Shown here: in pieces, positions 1 to 8,034 of the stretch
How positions within the stretch are numbered: the first letter of the stretch is position 1
How the letters are laid out: each line of letters begins with the position of its first letter
Origin: Chloroflexota bacterium
Lineage (GTDB): Bacteria > Chloroflexota > Anaerolineae > UBA1429
Direction of reading: 5' to 3'
DNA length: 42,689 bases
Assembly (NCBI GenBank): GCA_012841405.1
Contig: DUUT01000052.1
Coordinates: 1 to 42,689, forward strand
Translations under genes and position numbers: made by a program
Notes under the pieces: model-generated
What the model was told of the DNA's origin: nothing
The model's input: the letters and a program-made list of their open reading frames with translations, nothing else
Database searches by the model: none

Positions 1-19
1 CGAGCCGAGCAACGGCTCG
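1..19. terminator. Small hairpin downstream of the aor gene
   Basis: A perfect 7-bp stem (1-7 with 13-19, loop AGCAA) lies about 65 bases past the stop of the minus-strand oxidoreductase gene. It could end that transcript, but any T tract would be outside the window. Confidence 0.3.
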
Positions 20-82
20 CCAAGACCCGTTTTCCGACAGTCGTCGCGCTAGTGAGCGGAGCCCCTGACGGACGAGCGGGCG

Positions 83-1972
83 TTACTTGGGCAGGTACGC
101 AACCGCCCAGCTGATGCCCAGATCGTGGAGCGTGGCGGCGGTGGGCACGCCTTGGTCGTCCCAACCCATCATGCCATAGTAGGTATCGATCGCCTCGCGC
201 AGCTCCTCGCGGTCGATGCCGCCATCGACCAGTGCGCCATCCGCGGTGGGGCCATAGCTGCGCTCGGCCAGGTGATCGTCCTCGGCGGTAAAGCCCTCGC
301 GGAGGTTGTACAGCCGGGCGAGGGCCAGGGCGCGCTCACCCACTGCAAAGAGCTCCACCGGGCTCACATCCCAGCCCGTGGCGGCGTTGACGATATCGGC
401 GCGCTGCTGCTGTGTCCAGGGCACGAACTGGCAGAGCGCGATGCAGTTGCTGCTCACGAGGTTCACCGAGTTGTAGCGGAACGCCCGTACCTTGTCGGGG
501 CCAAGGCTTTCGACGGAGACCGGTTCCAGCACACCGAGGGAGCGGAGGCCGGCGTTGGGCATAAAGCCCTCTTCAGTGGCGGTACCGAGGCCCGAGTCGT
601 GCAGGGCATGGCAGTGGTCGGCGCCGGTGGGCGAAACGGCGTAGCCGAGAGCCAACCCGCGCTTGAAGCGCGGCTCGTGCATCGGGTACTCCTGCCCCTT
701 CACGTGCATGGCAAAGCGCTCAGCACCCTTGCCGATCTTTTCGGCGGCACGCTTGGTCCCCTCTGCCAAGAGGTTACCGATCCCCTCGCGCTTGGCGATC
801 GCCTCGATGGCCGCCAGCATGGCCTCCGCGTTGCCAAATCGCAGATCGATGCCGCCGGTATCCTCCTTGGTGAGTAGGCCATTCTCATAGGACTCCATCG
901 CAAAGGCGATGGACACGCCGGTGGCGATGGTGTCTATCGAGTAGGCGTTGCACAGCTCGCTGCCCTTGGCGATGGCCTCGATGTCCTCGACGCCGCAGCA
1001 CGAGCCGAGGGAGCCGATGGTCTCGTACTCGGGTCCGCCATAGTCCGGATCGACGTTGTAGGGCGCACCCGTCTTGACGACCTTTTTGCAGCGCACGGCG
1101 CAGGCATAGCACGCCTCCATCCCCTGGCCGATCTTTTCCAGGATGGTGTTGGCGCTGATATCGGCCGCCGCGGGGAACTCGCCATCGCGGAAATTGCGGA
1201 TGGGGAGGTTGCCGACGGGGATAAAGTCCTCCAGGTGGGCACCCGTGCCGTACTTGTGCATGCCAGCAGCGAGCTCGCCCGCCTGCACTCCCCGCGCCAG
1301 GTCGCGTGCCATCTCGCGGATCTTGTCAGGGTCCGCGCCGTCGAGGCCCAGCGTGCCGCGAACAGCGATGGCCTTGAGCTTTTTCGAGCCCATGACCGCA
1401 CCGAGGCCGCTGCGTCCGGCGGCGTCCTTCGTCTCGTTCATCACGCAGGCATAGCGCACGAGGTTCTCACCGCCGGGGCCAATCATCGAGCAGCGAATAC
1501 GGCGATCGCCGAGCTCCTCTTGCAGTGCCTGCAGCGTCTCCTTGGTGGTCTTGCCCCACAGGTGGGTGGCGTCACGCAGCTCAGCGTGGCCGTCCTTGAT
1601 CGACAGGTAGACCGGCTTGGGGGAAGCGCCCTCAAAGATGATACCGTCAAAGCCGGCGCGCTTGAACTCGGCGCCAAAGAACCCGCCAACCTCGCCGGCG
1701 CCGAACCCGCCCGTTAGCGGCGACTTGGCGCCTACGGCGTTGCGTGATGCGCCAGAGATCGCCAGCCCTGTGACCACCCCGGGAGCGATGACGAGCTTGT
1801 TCTCTGGGCCGAGGGGATCGGCGTTGACCGGAACCTCGCGTAAGAGGACCTCGAGGATAAAGTTCCAGCCACCCATGTTGCGGCGGTAGAACAGCGCGTC
1901 GGGTTCCTCGACGCTGATCTTGCCCGTGGTAAGATTCACGCGCAGGATCTTGCCCCAATACGAACGTGCCAT
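83..1972 (-). CDS. aor: Aldehyde ferredoxin oxidoreductase (tungsten/molybdenum enzyme)
   Basis: Encodes 629 aa, close to the usual 600-630 of the AOR family, which oxidises aldehydes to carboxylates and passes electrons to ferredoxin. The N-terminus (SYWGKILRVNLTTGK, then NMGGWNF) is the classic AOR_N start. The [4Fe-4S] ligands appear as CYACAVRC near residues 285-293, with the late cysteine in SNCIALC near 506-512. The tungstopterin-binding core includes GADHCHALHD. The start is set by GGAGGGAG just upstream and a promoter at 2029-2057. It stands alone and diverges from the next gene; a 2x[4Fe-4S] ferredoxin at 21949 is a possible but unlinked electron partner. Aldehyde substrate and choice of W or Mo cannot be read from sequence. 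Confidence 0.95.
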   Translation of the reverse strand: MARSYWGKILRVNLTTGKISVEEPDALFYRRNMGGWNFILEVLLREVPVNADPLGPENKLVIAPGVVTGLAISGASRNAVGAKSPLTGGFGAGEVGGFFGAEFKRAGFDGIIFEGASPKPVYLSIKDGHAELRDATHLWGKTTKETLQALQEELGDRRIRCSMIGPGGENLVRYACVMNETKDAAGRSGLGAVMGSKKLKAIAVRGTLGLDGADPDKIREMARDLARGVQAGELAAGMHKYGTGAHLEDFIPVGNLPIRNFRDGEFPAAADISANTILEKIGQGMEACYACAVRCKKVVKTGAPYNVDPDYGGPEYETIGSLGSCCGVEDIEAIAKGSELCNAYSIDTIATGVSIAFAMESYENGLLTKEDTGGIDLRFGNAEAMLAAIEAIAKREGIGNLLAEGTKRAAEKIGKGAERFAMHVKGQEYPMHEPRFKRGLALGYAVSPTGADHCHALHDSGLGTATEEGFMPNAGLRSLGVLEPVSVESLGPDKVRAFRYNSVNLVSSNCIALCQFVPWTQQQRADIVNAATGWDVSPVELFAVGERALALARLYNLREGFTAEDDHLAERSYGPTADGALVDGGIDREELREAIDTYYGMMGWDDQGVPTAATLHDLGISWAVAYLPK

Positions 1973-2028
1973 GATGCACTCCCTCCAATACAGATGCAGG
2001 TGAATAGAGCCGGGGTGTAGCGGATGCC

Positions 2029-2057
2029 ATTCTACATGATGGGCTGAGGCTGGGCAA
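2029..2057 (-). promoter_or_regulatory. Vegetative promoter for aor
   Basis: On the minus strand TTGCCC (2057-2052), 17 bases, TAGAAT (2034-2029). It points into the oxidoreductase gene and leaves a leader of about 50 nt. Confidence 0.6.
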
Positions 2058-2118
2058 GCTGTGATACCACCACGGACAGCGTGCTACGGTGCGACCGCGC
2101 TGGCTCTGGCGCATCGCC

Positions 2119-2147
2119 TTGCGAGACGAACCGCCTGCCGGTAGAAT
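2119..2147 (+). promoter_or_regulatory. Vegetative promoter for the MBL-fold gene
   Basis: TTGCGA (2119-2124), 17 bases, TAGAAT (2142-2147), about 48 bases before the ATG at 2195. It forms a back-to-back promoter pair with that of aor, about 60 bp apart. Confidence 0.6.
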
Positions 2148-2194
2148 TGCACCATCACAACAGAGATGCGCGTGACCTATCCGGGAGGTGTACC

Positions 2195-2812
2195 ATGCTG
2201 GAGGGCATCAATTGGCTCGGGCATGCGAGCTTTTGCATTGAGGGCGAGTGGACCATCTATATCGATCCGTGGAAGATCAGCGACGGACCTCCCGCCGACC
2301 TTGTGCTGGTGACGCACCAGCACCATGATCACCTGTCGCCCGCCGATATCGCCAAGGTGCGCACGCCAGACACGGTGGTCGTCTGTCCTCAGGTGTGCGC
2401 TGGCCAGCTCGAGGGCAGCGTGCGCCTGGTGAAGGTCGGGCAGACGGTGGTGATCGGGCCGGTGACGGTCGAGGTGGTGCCGGCGTACAACACCAACAAG
2501 CCCAACCACCCGAAGGAAGCCGGCCATGTCGGCTATGTCGTCACAGTGGGGGGCCGCCGCATCTACCACGCCGGCGATACGGATCTGATCCCCGAGATGG
2601 ACGACATCCACTGCGATGTGGCGCTGCTGCCCATTGGCGGCACCTATACCATGGACGCCGATGAGGCCGCCCAGGCCTTGGAACGCATCAAGCCGCAGGT
2701 GGCCGTGCCGATGCACTGGGGCGATGTGGTCGGCTCCAAGGAGGATGTGGAGCGCTTTCGGCGCCAGGCCCCCGAAGGGGTGCGCGTCGAGGTGCTCAAG
2801 GCCGAAGCCTGA
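2195..2812 (+). CDS. Metallo-beta-lactamase-fold metal-dependent hydrolase
   Basis: Encodes 205 aa. The dinuclear metal site is visible: HQHHDH (HxHxDH), the bridging Asp in HAGDTD, and a late His in PMHWGD. The compact fold without extra domains resembles the UPF0173/UlaG-like branch of the superfamily, whose substrates vary. The start at 2195 is chosen over an upstream in-frame GTG because GGGAGGTG sits 5-10 bases before it and the protein then opens with the family start (INWLGHASFCIEG). rtcA follows after 20 bases, so the two are probably co-transcribed. An RNA- or nucleotide-related substrate is possible from that neighbour but unproven. Confidence 0.9.
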   Translation: MLEGINWLGHASFCIEGEWTIYIDPWKISDGPPADLVLVTHQHHDHLSPADIAKVRTPDTVVVCPQVCAGQLEGSVRLVKVGQTVVIGPVTVEVVPAYNTNKPNHPKEAGHVGYVVTVGGRRIYHAGDTDLIPEMDDIHCDVALLPIGGTYTMDADEAAQALERIKPQVAVPMHWGDVVGSKEDVERFRRQAPEGVRVEVLKAEA

Positions 2813-2832
2813 CGGCAGGAGAGGGTGCTCGG

Positions 2833-3888
2833 ATGACCGGCTTGCTGACCATCGACGGCTCGTATGGCGAGGGGGGTGGGCAGATTGTGCGCACCGCGGT
2901 CTCGCTGTCGGCCATTACCGGGCGCTCCTTTCGGATCCATCGCATTCGCGCGGGGCGTCGCGACGCGGGATTGCGCCCCCAGCACCTGACAGCGGTCCGC
3001 GCCGTGGCCGATGTCTGCGCGGCTCGGATGGAGGGCGACGCCGTGGGGTCGCGCGAGCTGATCTTTGAGCCGACCGAGCGCCCCCGAGCTGGGGAGTACG
3101 TCATCGATGTCCAGGAGGCAGCCGGCACGGGGAGCGCCGGCTCGGCGACGCTCATCTTTCAGGCATTGCTGCCACCGCTGGCGCTGGCGTCGGGGCCATC
3201 GCACCTGACGCTGCGTGGCGGCACGCACGTGCGCTGGAGCCCTCCCTTCCACTACCTCGCAGAGGTCTATTTGCCGACGTTGGCGCGGGGAGGGTTCGCC
3301 GTCGATGTCGAACTGCACCGCTGGGGCTGGTACCCCGCAGGTGGGGGCGAGATCAGGGCGCATATCGCCCCGTCGGACGCGCTGACGTCGCTGACGCTGG
3401 AGGAGCGCGGGCGGCTGGTGAGCGTCAGCGGCGTATCGGCAGCCTCCAATCTGCCCGACCACATCATCGAGCGCCAGGCCGAGCGCGTCGTCGCGCGATT
3501 GCGTGCGCGCCACATCAAGGCCGAGATCGCGCTCGAGCGGCCGCCTGCCGCCAGTGCGGGTACGGTGCTCTTTCTCCTGGCGCGCTACGAGGATGCCGTC
3601 GCCGGCTTTACGGGCTATGGCCGGGTGCGCTACCCCGCCGAGCGCGTGGCGGATGACGCGGTGGACCCGCTCGATCGCTACATCGGCCGCCGGGCGGCGG
3701 TAGACGCTCATCTCGCGGACCAGCTCGTCGTGCCGCTGGCGCTGGCGGCTGGTGCGTCTACCTATACCACGAGTGCGGTGACGCGGCACCTGCTCACGGT
3801 GGCGTGGCTGGTGCCGCAGTTTCTGCCGCGCGAGATAACGGTCGAGGGCGCCGAGGGGCGGCCTGGCCGTGTCACCATCGCGGCCTAG
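2833..3888 (+). CDS. rtcA: RNA 3'-terminal phosphate cyclase
   Basis: Encodes 351 aa, the normal RtcA length. The enzyme uses ATP to turn an RNA 3'-phosphate into a 2',3'-cyclic phosphate through a covalent AMP-His intermediate. The sequence shows the N-terminal signature DGSYGEGGGQIVRTAVSLS, the RPQHLTAVRA segment, the RGGTHVRWSPP motif and WGWYPAGGGE. His319 in TRHLLTVAWLVPQFLP corresponds to the nucleotidyl-accepting histidine of the family. The start has a GGAGAGGG site. No RtcB or RtcR is present in the window, so it appears constitutively paired with the MBL-fold gene before it. A run of nine C follows the stop. Confidence 0.95.
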   Translation: MTGLLTIDGSYGEGGGQIVRTAVSLSAITGRSFRIHRIRAGRRDAGLRPQHLTAVRAVADVCAARMEGDAVGSRELIFEPTERPRAGEYVIDVQEAAGTGSAGSATLIFQALLPPLALASGPSHLTLRGGTHVRWSPPFHYLAEVYLPTLARGGFAVDVELHRWGWYPAGGGEIRAHIAPSDALTSLTLEERGRLVSVSGVSAASNLPDHIIERQAERVVARLRARHIKAEIALERPPAASAGTVLFLLARYEDAVAGFTGYGRVRYPAERVADDAVDPLDRYIGRRAAVDAHLADQLVVPLALAAGASTYTTSAVTRHLLTVAWLVPQFLPREITVEGAEGRPGRVTIAA

Positions 3889-3950
3889 GCTGCTGCTCTT
3901 CCCCCCCCCGAAATTTACACGATTCCCACGCTCGGTTGGCGCTTCCGCCG

Positions 3951-3979
3951 TTGACCGCTGCAGCGGTGTGTCCTAATAT
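3951..3979 (+). promoter_or_regulatory. Promoter with palindromic operator candidate
   Basis: TTGACC (3951-3956), 17 bases, TAATAT (3974-3979). A perfect 14-bp palindrome, ACCGCTGCAGCGGT (3954-3967), overlaps the end of the -35 box and the spacer, where a repressor would block polymerase. It drives the secreted glycoside-hydrolase-like gene. Confidence 0.55.
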
Positions 3980-4025
3980 TCGTAACGATGCACCATGACA
4001 CGCAACCCATCCGGAAGGATGCCCC

Positions 4026-5300
4026 GTGAGGCAACGTAGCCACATGATGATGAGCGTCGTGTTACTCTTCGCAGCGCTGCTGATTGCGGCGCCAGCCGCG
4101 CTGGCCGAGCCCGCACCCACGGCCACGTATACGCTTCGGGTTCCCGTGGTGACGCGGAACATCAGGATGTACACACTCGCCAGCCGCTTTGGGGTCGGAC
4201 TGGCACCCGCATACCCGGGCATCGCAAGCTTTCCCAGCAGGCTGCGCGACTTTGAGGACATCACGACCCTTGGGTTTGGGTGGTACAGCAACTGGGCAGC
4301 AAGCGTCACGCCCGAGCGCCCCGGCGGCGTTCACTACGTGCAGCTGCTCAACACCCGGAGTTGGCCTCCCAACTGGCAGGCGATCGATCACGCCATCCGT
4401 GCCAACCGTGGTGCCCTGTGGATCATTGGCAATGAGCCCGACATCGCCAGCCAGGGAGGGAACACGCCGAGCGAATACGCCGCCATCTACCACGAGGCGT
4501 ACACGCACATCAAGGGGCTTGACCCTCGGGCGCAGATCGCTACCGGCGGGGTGGTGATGCCCAGCCCGCTGCGCTTGCGGTGGCTCGATGAGGCGCTAGC
4601 GGCCTATGAAGCGCAACACGGCACCAAGATGCCCGTGGACGTGTGGAACATCCACGTGCAGATTTTGCCGGAGGGGCTGAGCTACGGCTGCTTCCTGCCA
4701 TATGGCCTGTCCACGCTATCCCTTGACGAGCAGTACCGCATGGCGCTGAACCACGGCGATACGGGTAGCAACTACTACTATGCCTATAATGCCGACCCAG
4801 GTATCTTTGAGCAGCTGGTACGCGCCATGCGCACGTGGATGGCCGAGCGCGGCGAGAGGGACAAACCGCTGATCATCTCCGAGTACGGCGTGCTTTTCCC
4901 CTCGACGTTCATCGCCAACCACCTGCAGGAGGGGCAACAGGAGGCTGGCGACCAGATGGTCATCGCCTTTATGCAAAAGACCTTTGATTTCCTGCTGACG
5001 GCCACCGATGCGGCAACGGGCTATCCCGCCGATGGTAACCGCCTTGTGCAGCAGTGGCTGTGGTTCAGTGTGAATGTGCCCCTCAACGAGTTCAACGGCT
5101 CGTTGTACGACTATGAGACGCGGCAGATGACGGTTTTCGGCAGCGCCTATCGCGACTATGTGGCCGCGGCGCGGGCTGGGACGCTGTCGGCGTTGCCGCG
5201 GATGAGCGCCACAGTGCCGAGCGGACCCGTCGAGCGCCTGCCGCTGCCCCCATCCGGACTGCCCGACCTGACGCTCCGCCCGCCATACGCTGGGCAGTAA
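4026..5300 (+). CDS. Secreted clan GH-A glycoside-hydrolase-like protein
   Basis: Encodes 424 aa from a GTG start with GGAAGG seven bases upstream. A Sec signal peptide (basic MRQRSH, hydrophobic core, likely cut after ALA near residue 27) marks it for export. The body looks like a TIM-barrel glycosidase: Glu137 in IIGNEPD fits the acid/base of clan GH-A enzymes and Glu286 in IISEYG fits the nucleophile. The IHVQILPEG and YYYAYN segments are aromatic-rich, as in sugar-binding clefts. I cannot assign a GH family or substrate. It is monocistronic, with its own promoter and a strong terminator. Confidence 0.75.
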   Translation: MRQRSHMMMSVVLLFAALLIAAPAALAEPAPTATYTLRVPVVTRNIRMYTLASRFGVGLAPAYPGIASFPSRLRDFEDITTLGFGWYSNWAASVTPERPGGVHYVQLLNTRSWPPNWQAIDHAIRANRGALWIIGNEPDIASQGGNTPSEYAAIYHEAYTHIKGLDPRAQIATGGVVMPSPLRLRWLDEALAAYEAQHGTKMPVDVWNIHVQILPEGLSYGCFLPYGLSTLSLDEQYRMALNHGDTGSNYYYAYNADPGIFEQLVRAMRTWMAERGERDKPLIISEYGVLFPSTFIANHLQEGQQEAGDQMVIAFMQKTFDFLLTATDAATGYPADGNRLVQQWLWFSVNVPLNEFNGSLYDYETRQMTVFGSAYRDYVAAARAGTLSALPRMSATVPSGPVERLPLPPSGLPDLTLRPPYAGQ

Positions 5301-5314
5301 CCGAACCAGCGCTC

Positions 5315-5352
5315 CGAGGTGCCCCCGGAGCGCCGTCGCCGGGGGCACCTCG
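5315..5352 (+). terminator. Strong terminator hairpin after the glycoside-hydrolase-like gene
   Basis: A perfect 14-bp GC-rich stem (5315-5328 with 5339-5352) and a 10-nt loop, 14 bases after the stop codon. No clear T run follows. Confidence 0.65.
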
Positions 5353-5369
5353 TGCGGTTAGTGGGTATA

Positions 5370-5398
5370 TTGACAATCACAAACAATAATATTAAGAT
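5370..5398 (+). promoter_or_regulatory. Near-consensus promoter for rpsD
   Basis: TTGACA (5370-5375), 17 bases, TAAGAT (5393-5398), in an unusually AT-rich patch. It is among the best matches to the vegetative consensus here, as expected for a ribosomal protein gene outside its usual operon. Confidence 0.75.
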
Positions 5399-5485
5399 AG
5401 GCCCTGGAGTCCTTTGGGCCTCGTGCGTTTGCTGCTGCTCTACGCTGCGCAGTGTGCGGGTGCCCTAGTGGGTTGTGAGGAGAGT

Positions 5486-6094
5486 ATGAAGTATACCGGA
5501 CCCAAGGCCAAGCTATCGCGCAGCTTGGGTATTGCACTGACGCCCAAGGCGGCGCGCATCATGGAGCGCCGACCGGGCCCGCCGGGCCAACACGGTGGGG
5601 TGCAACGTGGGCGGCCGCAGCGCATGTCGGACTATAAGCGCCAGTTGATGGAGAAACAGCGTCTGCGCGCCCAGTACAACATCCATGAGCGCCAGATGCG
5701 CAACTACTTTCGCAAGGCCGCCCGGCGCAAGGGGACCACGCCGGAAAACCTCATCCACGCCCTGGAGTCACGGCTGGACGCCGTGGTGCTGCGGGGTGGG
5801 CTGGCACCGACGATCTATGCTGCGCGCCAGCTGGTGTCTCACGGGCACATTCAGGTGAACGGCAAGCAGGTGACCTACCCGGCCTACGTGATCCGCCCGG
5901 GTGATGTCGTATCCATCAAGCCGTCGAGCCGGAACATCCCCATGGTGGTTGAGGCCGTCGACAGTGCCACTCCGCCGCCGTACCTCGAGTTGGCCAAAGA
6001 CGACATGGCGGTGACGCTGCGCTACCTCCCTCAGCGCGAAGAGGTGCCCGTCATCTGTGACCTGGCCCTGGTCGTCGAGTTTTACTCTCGCTAG
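5486..6094 (+). CDS. rpsD: 30S ribosomal protein S4
   Basis: Encodes 202 aa. S4 nucleates 30S assembly by binding 16S rRNA. The sequence shows the family start (MKYTGPKAKLSRSLG), the RPGPPGQHGG loop, the RLRAQYNIHERQMRNYF helix region and a C-terminal S4 RNA-binding domain (RLDAVVLRGGLAPTIYAARQLVSHGHIQVNG). There is no N-terminal zinc-binding cysteine cluster, so this is the Zn-independent form. The start is chosen over an upstream in-frame codon because GAGGAGAG precedes it. The gene is alone rather than in the alpha operon (rpsM-rpsK-rpsD-rpoA), with its own promoter and an 87-nt leader where S4 autoregulation could act. Confidence 0.97.
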   Translation: MKYTGPKAKLSRSLGIALTPKAARIMERRPGPPGQHGGVQRGRPQRMSDYKRQLMEKQRLRAQYNIHERQMRNYFRKAARRKGTTPENLIHALESRLDAVVLRGGLAPTIYAARQLVSHGHIQVNGKQVTYPAYVIRPGDVVSIKPSSRNIPMVVEAVDSATPPPYLELAKDDMAVTLRYLPQREEVPVICDLALVVEFYSR

Positions 6095-6152
6095 GCGGGC
6101 TTTGCTCCGCTCCTCAATAGCGCGGCGTGCCGTTCTATCTCGGCGCATACGT

Positions 6153-6184
6153 CAGGCGCGCGACGCCGAGTGGTCGCGCGCCTG
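6153..6184. terminator. Bidirectional terminator between rpsD and the ferritin-like gene
   Basis: A perfect 12-bp stem (6153-6164 with 6173-6184) with an 8-nt loop lies between two convergent genes. On the plus side it is followed by TCCTTT. Confidence 0.65.
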
Positions 6185-6205
6185 TCCTTTCGTTGCGCCC
6201 CGCGG

Positions 6206-7450
6206 CTAGGGCCGCTGGATCCCGGTGGGCACCGCCTCCCGGGTGCGGAACTCTTCCACGGGGTGCGGTCCCTCACTCTCAAAGCGGTAGTCGCTCCCCT
6301 TGCTGCTGATGTGCGCCTCGATGACGGCCTGGCTTGGCACAAAGCCCTGACCGTTATTGACCCTGTTCTGGTACCAGTAATAGCGCGCGTCCAGCGGGAT
6401 CTCGCTGTTCGGCACAAATTCGGTGTCGCTGGCGTTCAGGTACAGCTGATCGCTGAGGACCTGACGGACATAGTCCTTGTTGGACTGGAGGATGGTAATC
6501 TCCGGGAACTCGGCGGGGAACAGCTCGCGGCCGTCCCGGTTCTCAAAGCGGCGCATCAGCTCGAGGTCCTCCTGGATGTGGCCCAGCTCCATCTCCAGGT
6601 GGGCCTCCCAGATGCTGCGAATGCGGGGGTCCGATTCGGTCTCCATACACGAGTAGTACATGTAGGCCTCGCTATAGTCGTGGAGCAGGAGGCGCTCGAA
6701 CCAGGACATGGTGGGATCGGCCAACGACTCGTAGTGCGTGACGTGCTGCTCCTCGATCTGGGCGATTTCGAGGTAGAGCCCGCGGCCAACCATGTCGACG
6801 TACCGGTTGCCGATGTTCATATACAGGTTCATCGTCTGCTGCTCGCCCGCCACGATGGTGGCCACGTGCAGCTTGGTGAGAATGTCGGCGGTACGGCTGT
6901 CGTAGGGCCTGCGTATCTCGTCAAAGGGGTGGCGGTGTTCAGCGATGGTGGGGCGACCCGGGGTGATGTCGGTCATCTCGCCGACGATGCGTTGCCCGGG
7001 GATGTTCAGGTCGAGATCGAGGAGGTTCGCGTACCGATAGAGGTGGTCAAAGTCCTCGAGGAGGGCGAAATCGAGAGCGGCCTTGACATAAGAATCGGGC
7101 TCTGTGCGGGCCAGATAAGCCGTGAGGTCGACGGCCACCTGCTCATAGCCGATGGTCACCTCAAGATTGGACTCGCTGCCCGGAACGAGCCAGTTCACCA
7201 CCTTTTCCTGCTGCTGCTCGACGCGCCGCACCAACGCCAGCCGCTTCTTGAGCTCTGAATCGACGGTATGGCGGGCCAACTGGTGCAAAAAGAGCGCTGA
7301 CTCGGTCTCGATCCCGTTCATCAGAATGACTCGGGTGCGAGTATACGGGTCGACCTCCATCTTGTTGTAGGGCTCGACGTTGAGCTGGGACCAGCTCCGG
7401 ATCTGGTTCTCCAGGGGCAAGCCCTTTTCGTCAAACGGGTTGAACGCCAT
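6206..7450 (-). CDS. Large ferritin-like (diiron) protein, function unknown
   Basis: Encodes 414 aa, much longer than a single ferritin-like bundle (about 150). Two helical blocks rich in Glu and His are visible. The first, near residues 45-155, contains IETESALFLHQLARH and ALLEDFDHLYRY. The second, near 205-330, has AGEQQTMNLYM, EIAQIEEQHVTHYE and MELGHIQED, which match the E...ExxH...E...ExxH spacing of rubrerythrin-type diiron sites. No transmembrane segment, signal peptide or rubredoxin domain is seen. The ATG at 7450 has AGAAGGAG nearby; longer in-frame extensions lack such a site. A role in peroxide or iron handling, or an oxygenase, is inference only. Confidence 0.75.
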   Translation of the reverse strand: MAFNPFDEKGLPLENQIRSWSQLNVEPYNKMEVDPYTRTRVILMNGIETESALFLHQLARHTVDSELKKRLALVRRVEQQQEKVVNWLVPGSESNLEVTIGYEQVAVDLTAYLARTEPDSYVKAALDFALLEDFDHLYRYANLLDLDLNIPGQRIVGEMTDITPGRPTIAEHRHPFDEIRRPYDSRTADILTKLHVATIVAGEQQTMNLYMNIGNRYVDMVGRGLYLEIAQIEEQHVTHYESLADPTMSWFERLLLHDYSEAYMYYSCMETESDPRIRSIWEAHLEMELGHIQEDLELMRRFENRDGRELFPAEFPEITILQSNKDYVRQVLSDQLYLNASDTEFVPNSEIPLDARYYWYQNRVNNGQGFVPSQAVIEAHISSKGSDYRFESEGPHPVEEFRTREAVPTGIQRP

Positions 7451-7741
7451 CGGATCACACTCCTTCTCATACTCTACGATTGGTGCCACACGTCGCCACG
7501 ACGGCAGAGGTCTAGGATGCCGCACCGGGAGGCGAGAGGGCCGTCGCATGGAGTGTCGGACGTTGCGCTGGGAGGGTGCCAGGATGCGACACAGAGACAC
7601 CGATGTGTACCAGCACGTGTCCGCGATCGGATGGAAGAGGGGGCGTTCAGCGGGGTGAAGCGTGGTGGAGTAGCGATGCCCTGCCGCGTGTGGCTGCGGC
7701 ACGAGCGCCACCACAGGCAGGCACGAACCCACCATAATCCC

Positions 7742-7770
7742 ATTCTATCGTTCCGGTCTCGCCATGTCAA
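7742..7770 (-). promoter_or_regulatory. Near-consensus promoter for the ferritin-like gene
   Basis: On the minus strand TTGACA (7770-7765), 17 bases, TAGAAT (7747-7742). The predicted start is near 7735, 285 nt before the ATG at 7450. Confidence 0.65.
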
Positions 7771-7921
7771 TGGGGTGCTGGGCGCGCGCTGATGGACAGG
7801 CTGTGACGGCGCTGGGCGGCTGACGGCCCGACGCGCGGATGAGTGCCCGCCTCGGCGGGGTGTGCGTAGCATCCTGGGGGCAATGACGTCGGCAGAAACC
7901 AGAGTTTAAGAATCAACATAC

Positions 7922-7950
7922 TTGACTTGAAGGGGGATGGTTCCTACAAT
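7922..7950 (+). promoter_or_regulatory. Promoter of the hydrolase-permease-allHFG-arcC operon
   Basis: TTGACT (7922-7927), 17 bases, TACAAT (7945-7950). It is the only good promoter found before the 9-kb operon. The predicted start is near 7957, directly at the base of the next hairpin. Confidence 0.65.
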
Positions 7951-7957
7951 GAGGCTA

Positions 7958-7997
7958 GAGCGTGTTTGGTGTCGAGTGCGTACTCCACACCACGCTC
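7958..7997 (+). promoter_or_regulatory. 5'-terminal leader hairpin of the operon
   Basis: Stem GAGCGT/ACGCTC (7958-7963 with 7992-7997), a GTTT bulge, GGTGT/ACACC, one C-C mismatch, then GAGT/ACTC closing a GCGT loop. It should form the very 5' end of the mRNA. Its left flank (CTAGAGCGTGTTTGG) also resembles the ends of the dispersed repeat at 18042 and 36229. Confidence 0.45.
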
Positions 7998-8034
7998 AGT
8001 GATACGAGTGTGTACCATCAAGGAAGAGGTTGCC

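Larger units (their letters stand above)
7451..8034. other. Divergent intergenic region with two promoters and two long leaders
   Basis: No gene is seen. The minus-strand promoter is at 7742-7770 and the plus-strand promoter at 7922-7950. The minus leader, about 285 nt, starts with a two-part stem (CCTGCC/GGCAGG, internal loop, GTGGC/GCCAC) near 7688-7726 and has no convincing ORF. The plus leader holds the hairpin at 7958-7997. Confidence 0.6.

Noticed and set aside
3901-3909. Run of nine C after rtcA
   Set aside because: Possible slippage site, but it lies outside coding sequence and has no visible role.
6170-7258. 362-codon plus-strand frame over the ferritin-like gene
   Set aside because: The minus strand has the promoter, ribosome binding site and diiron motifs; the plus frame matches nothing recognisable.
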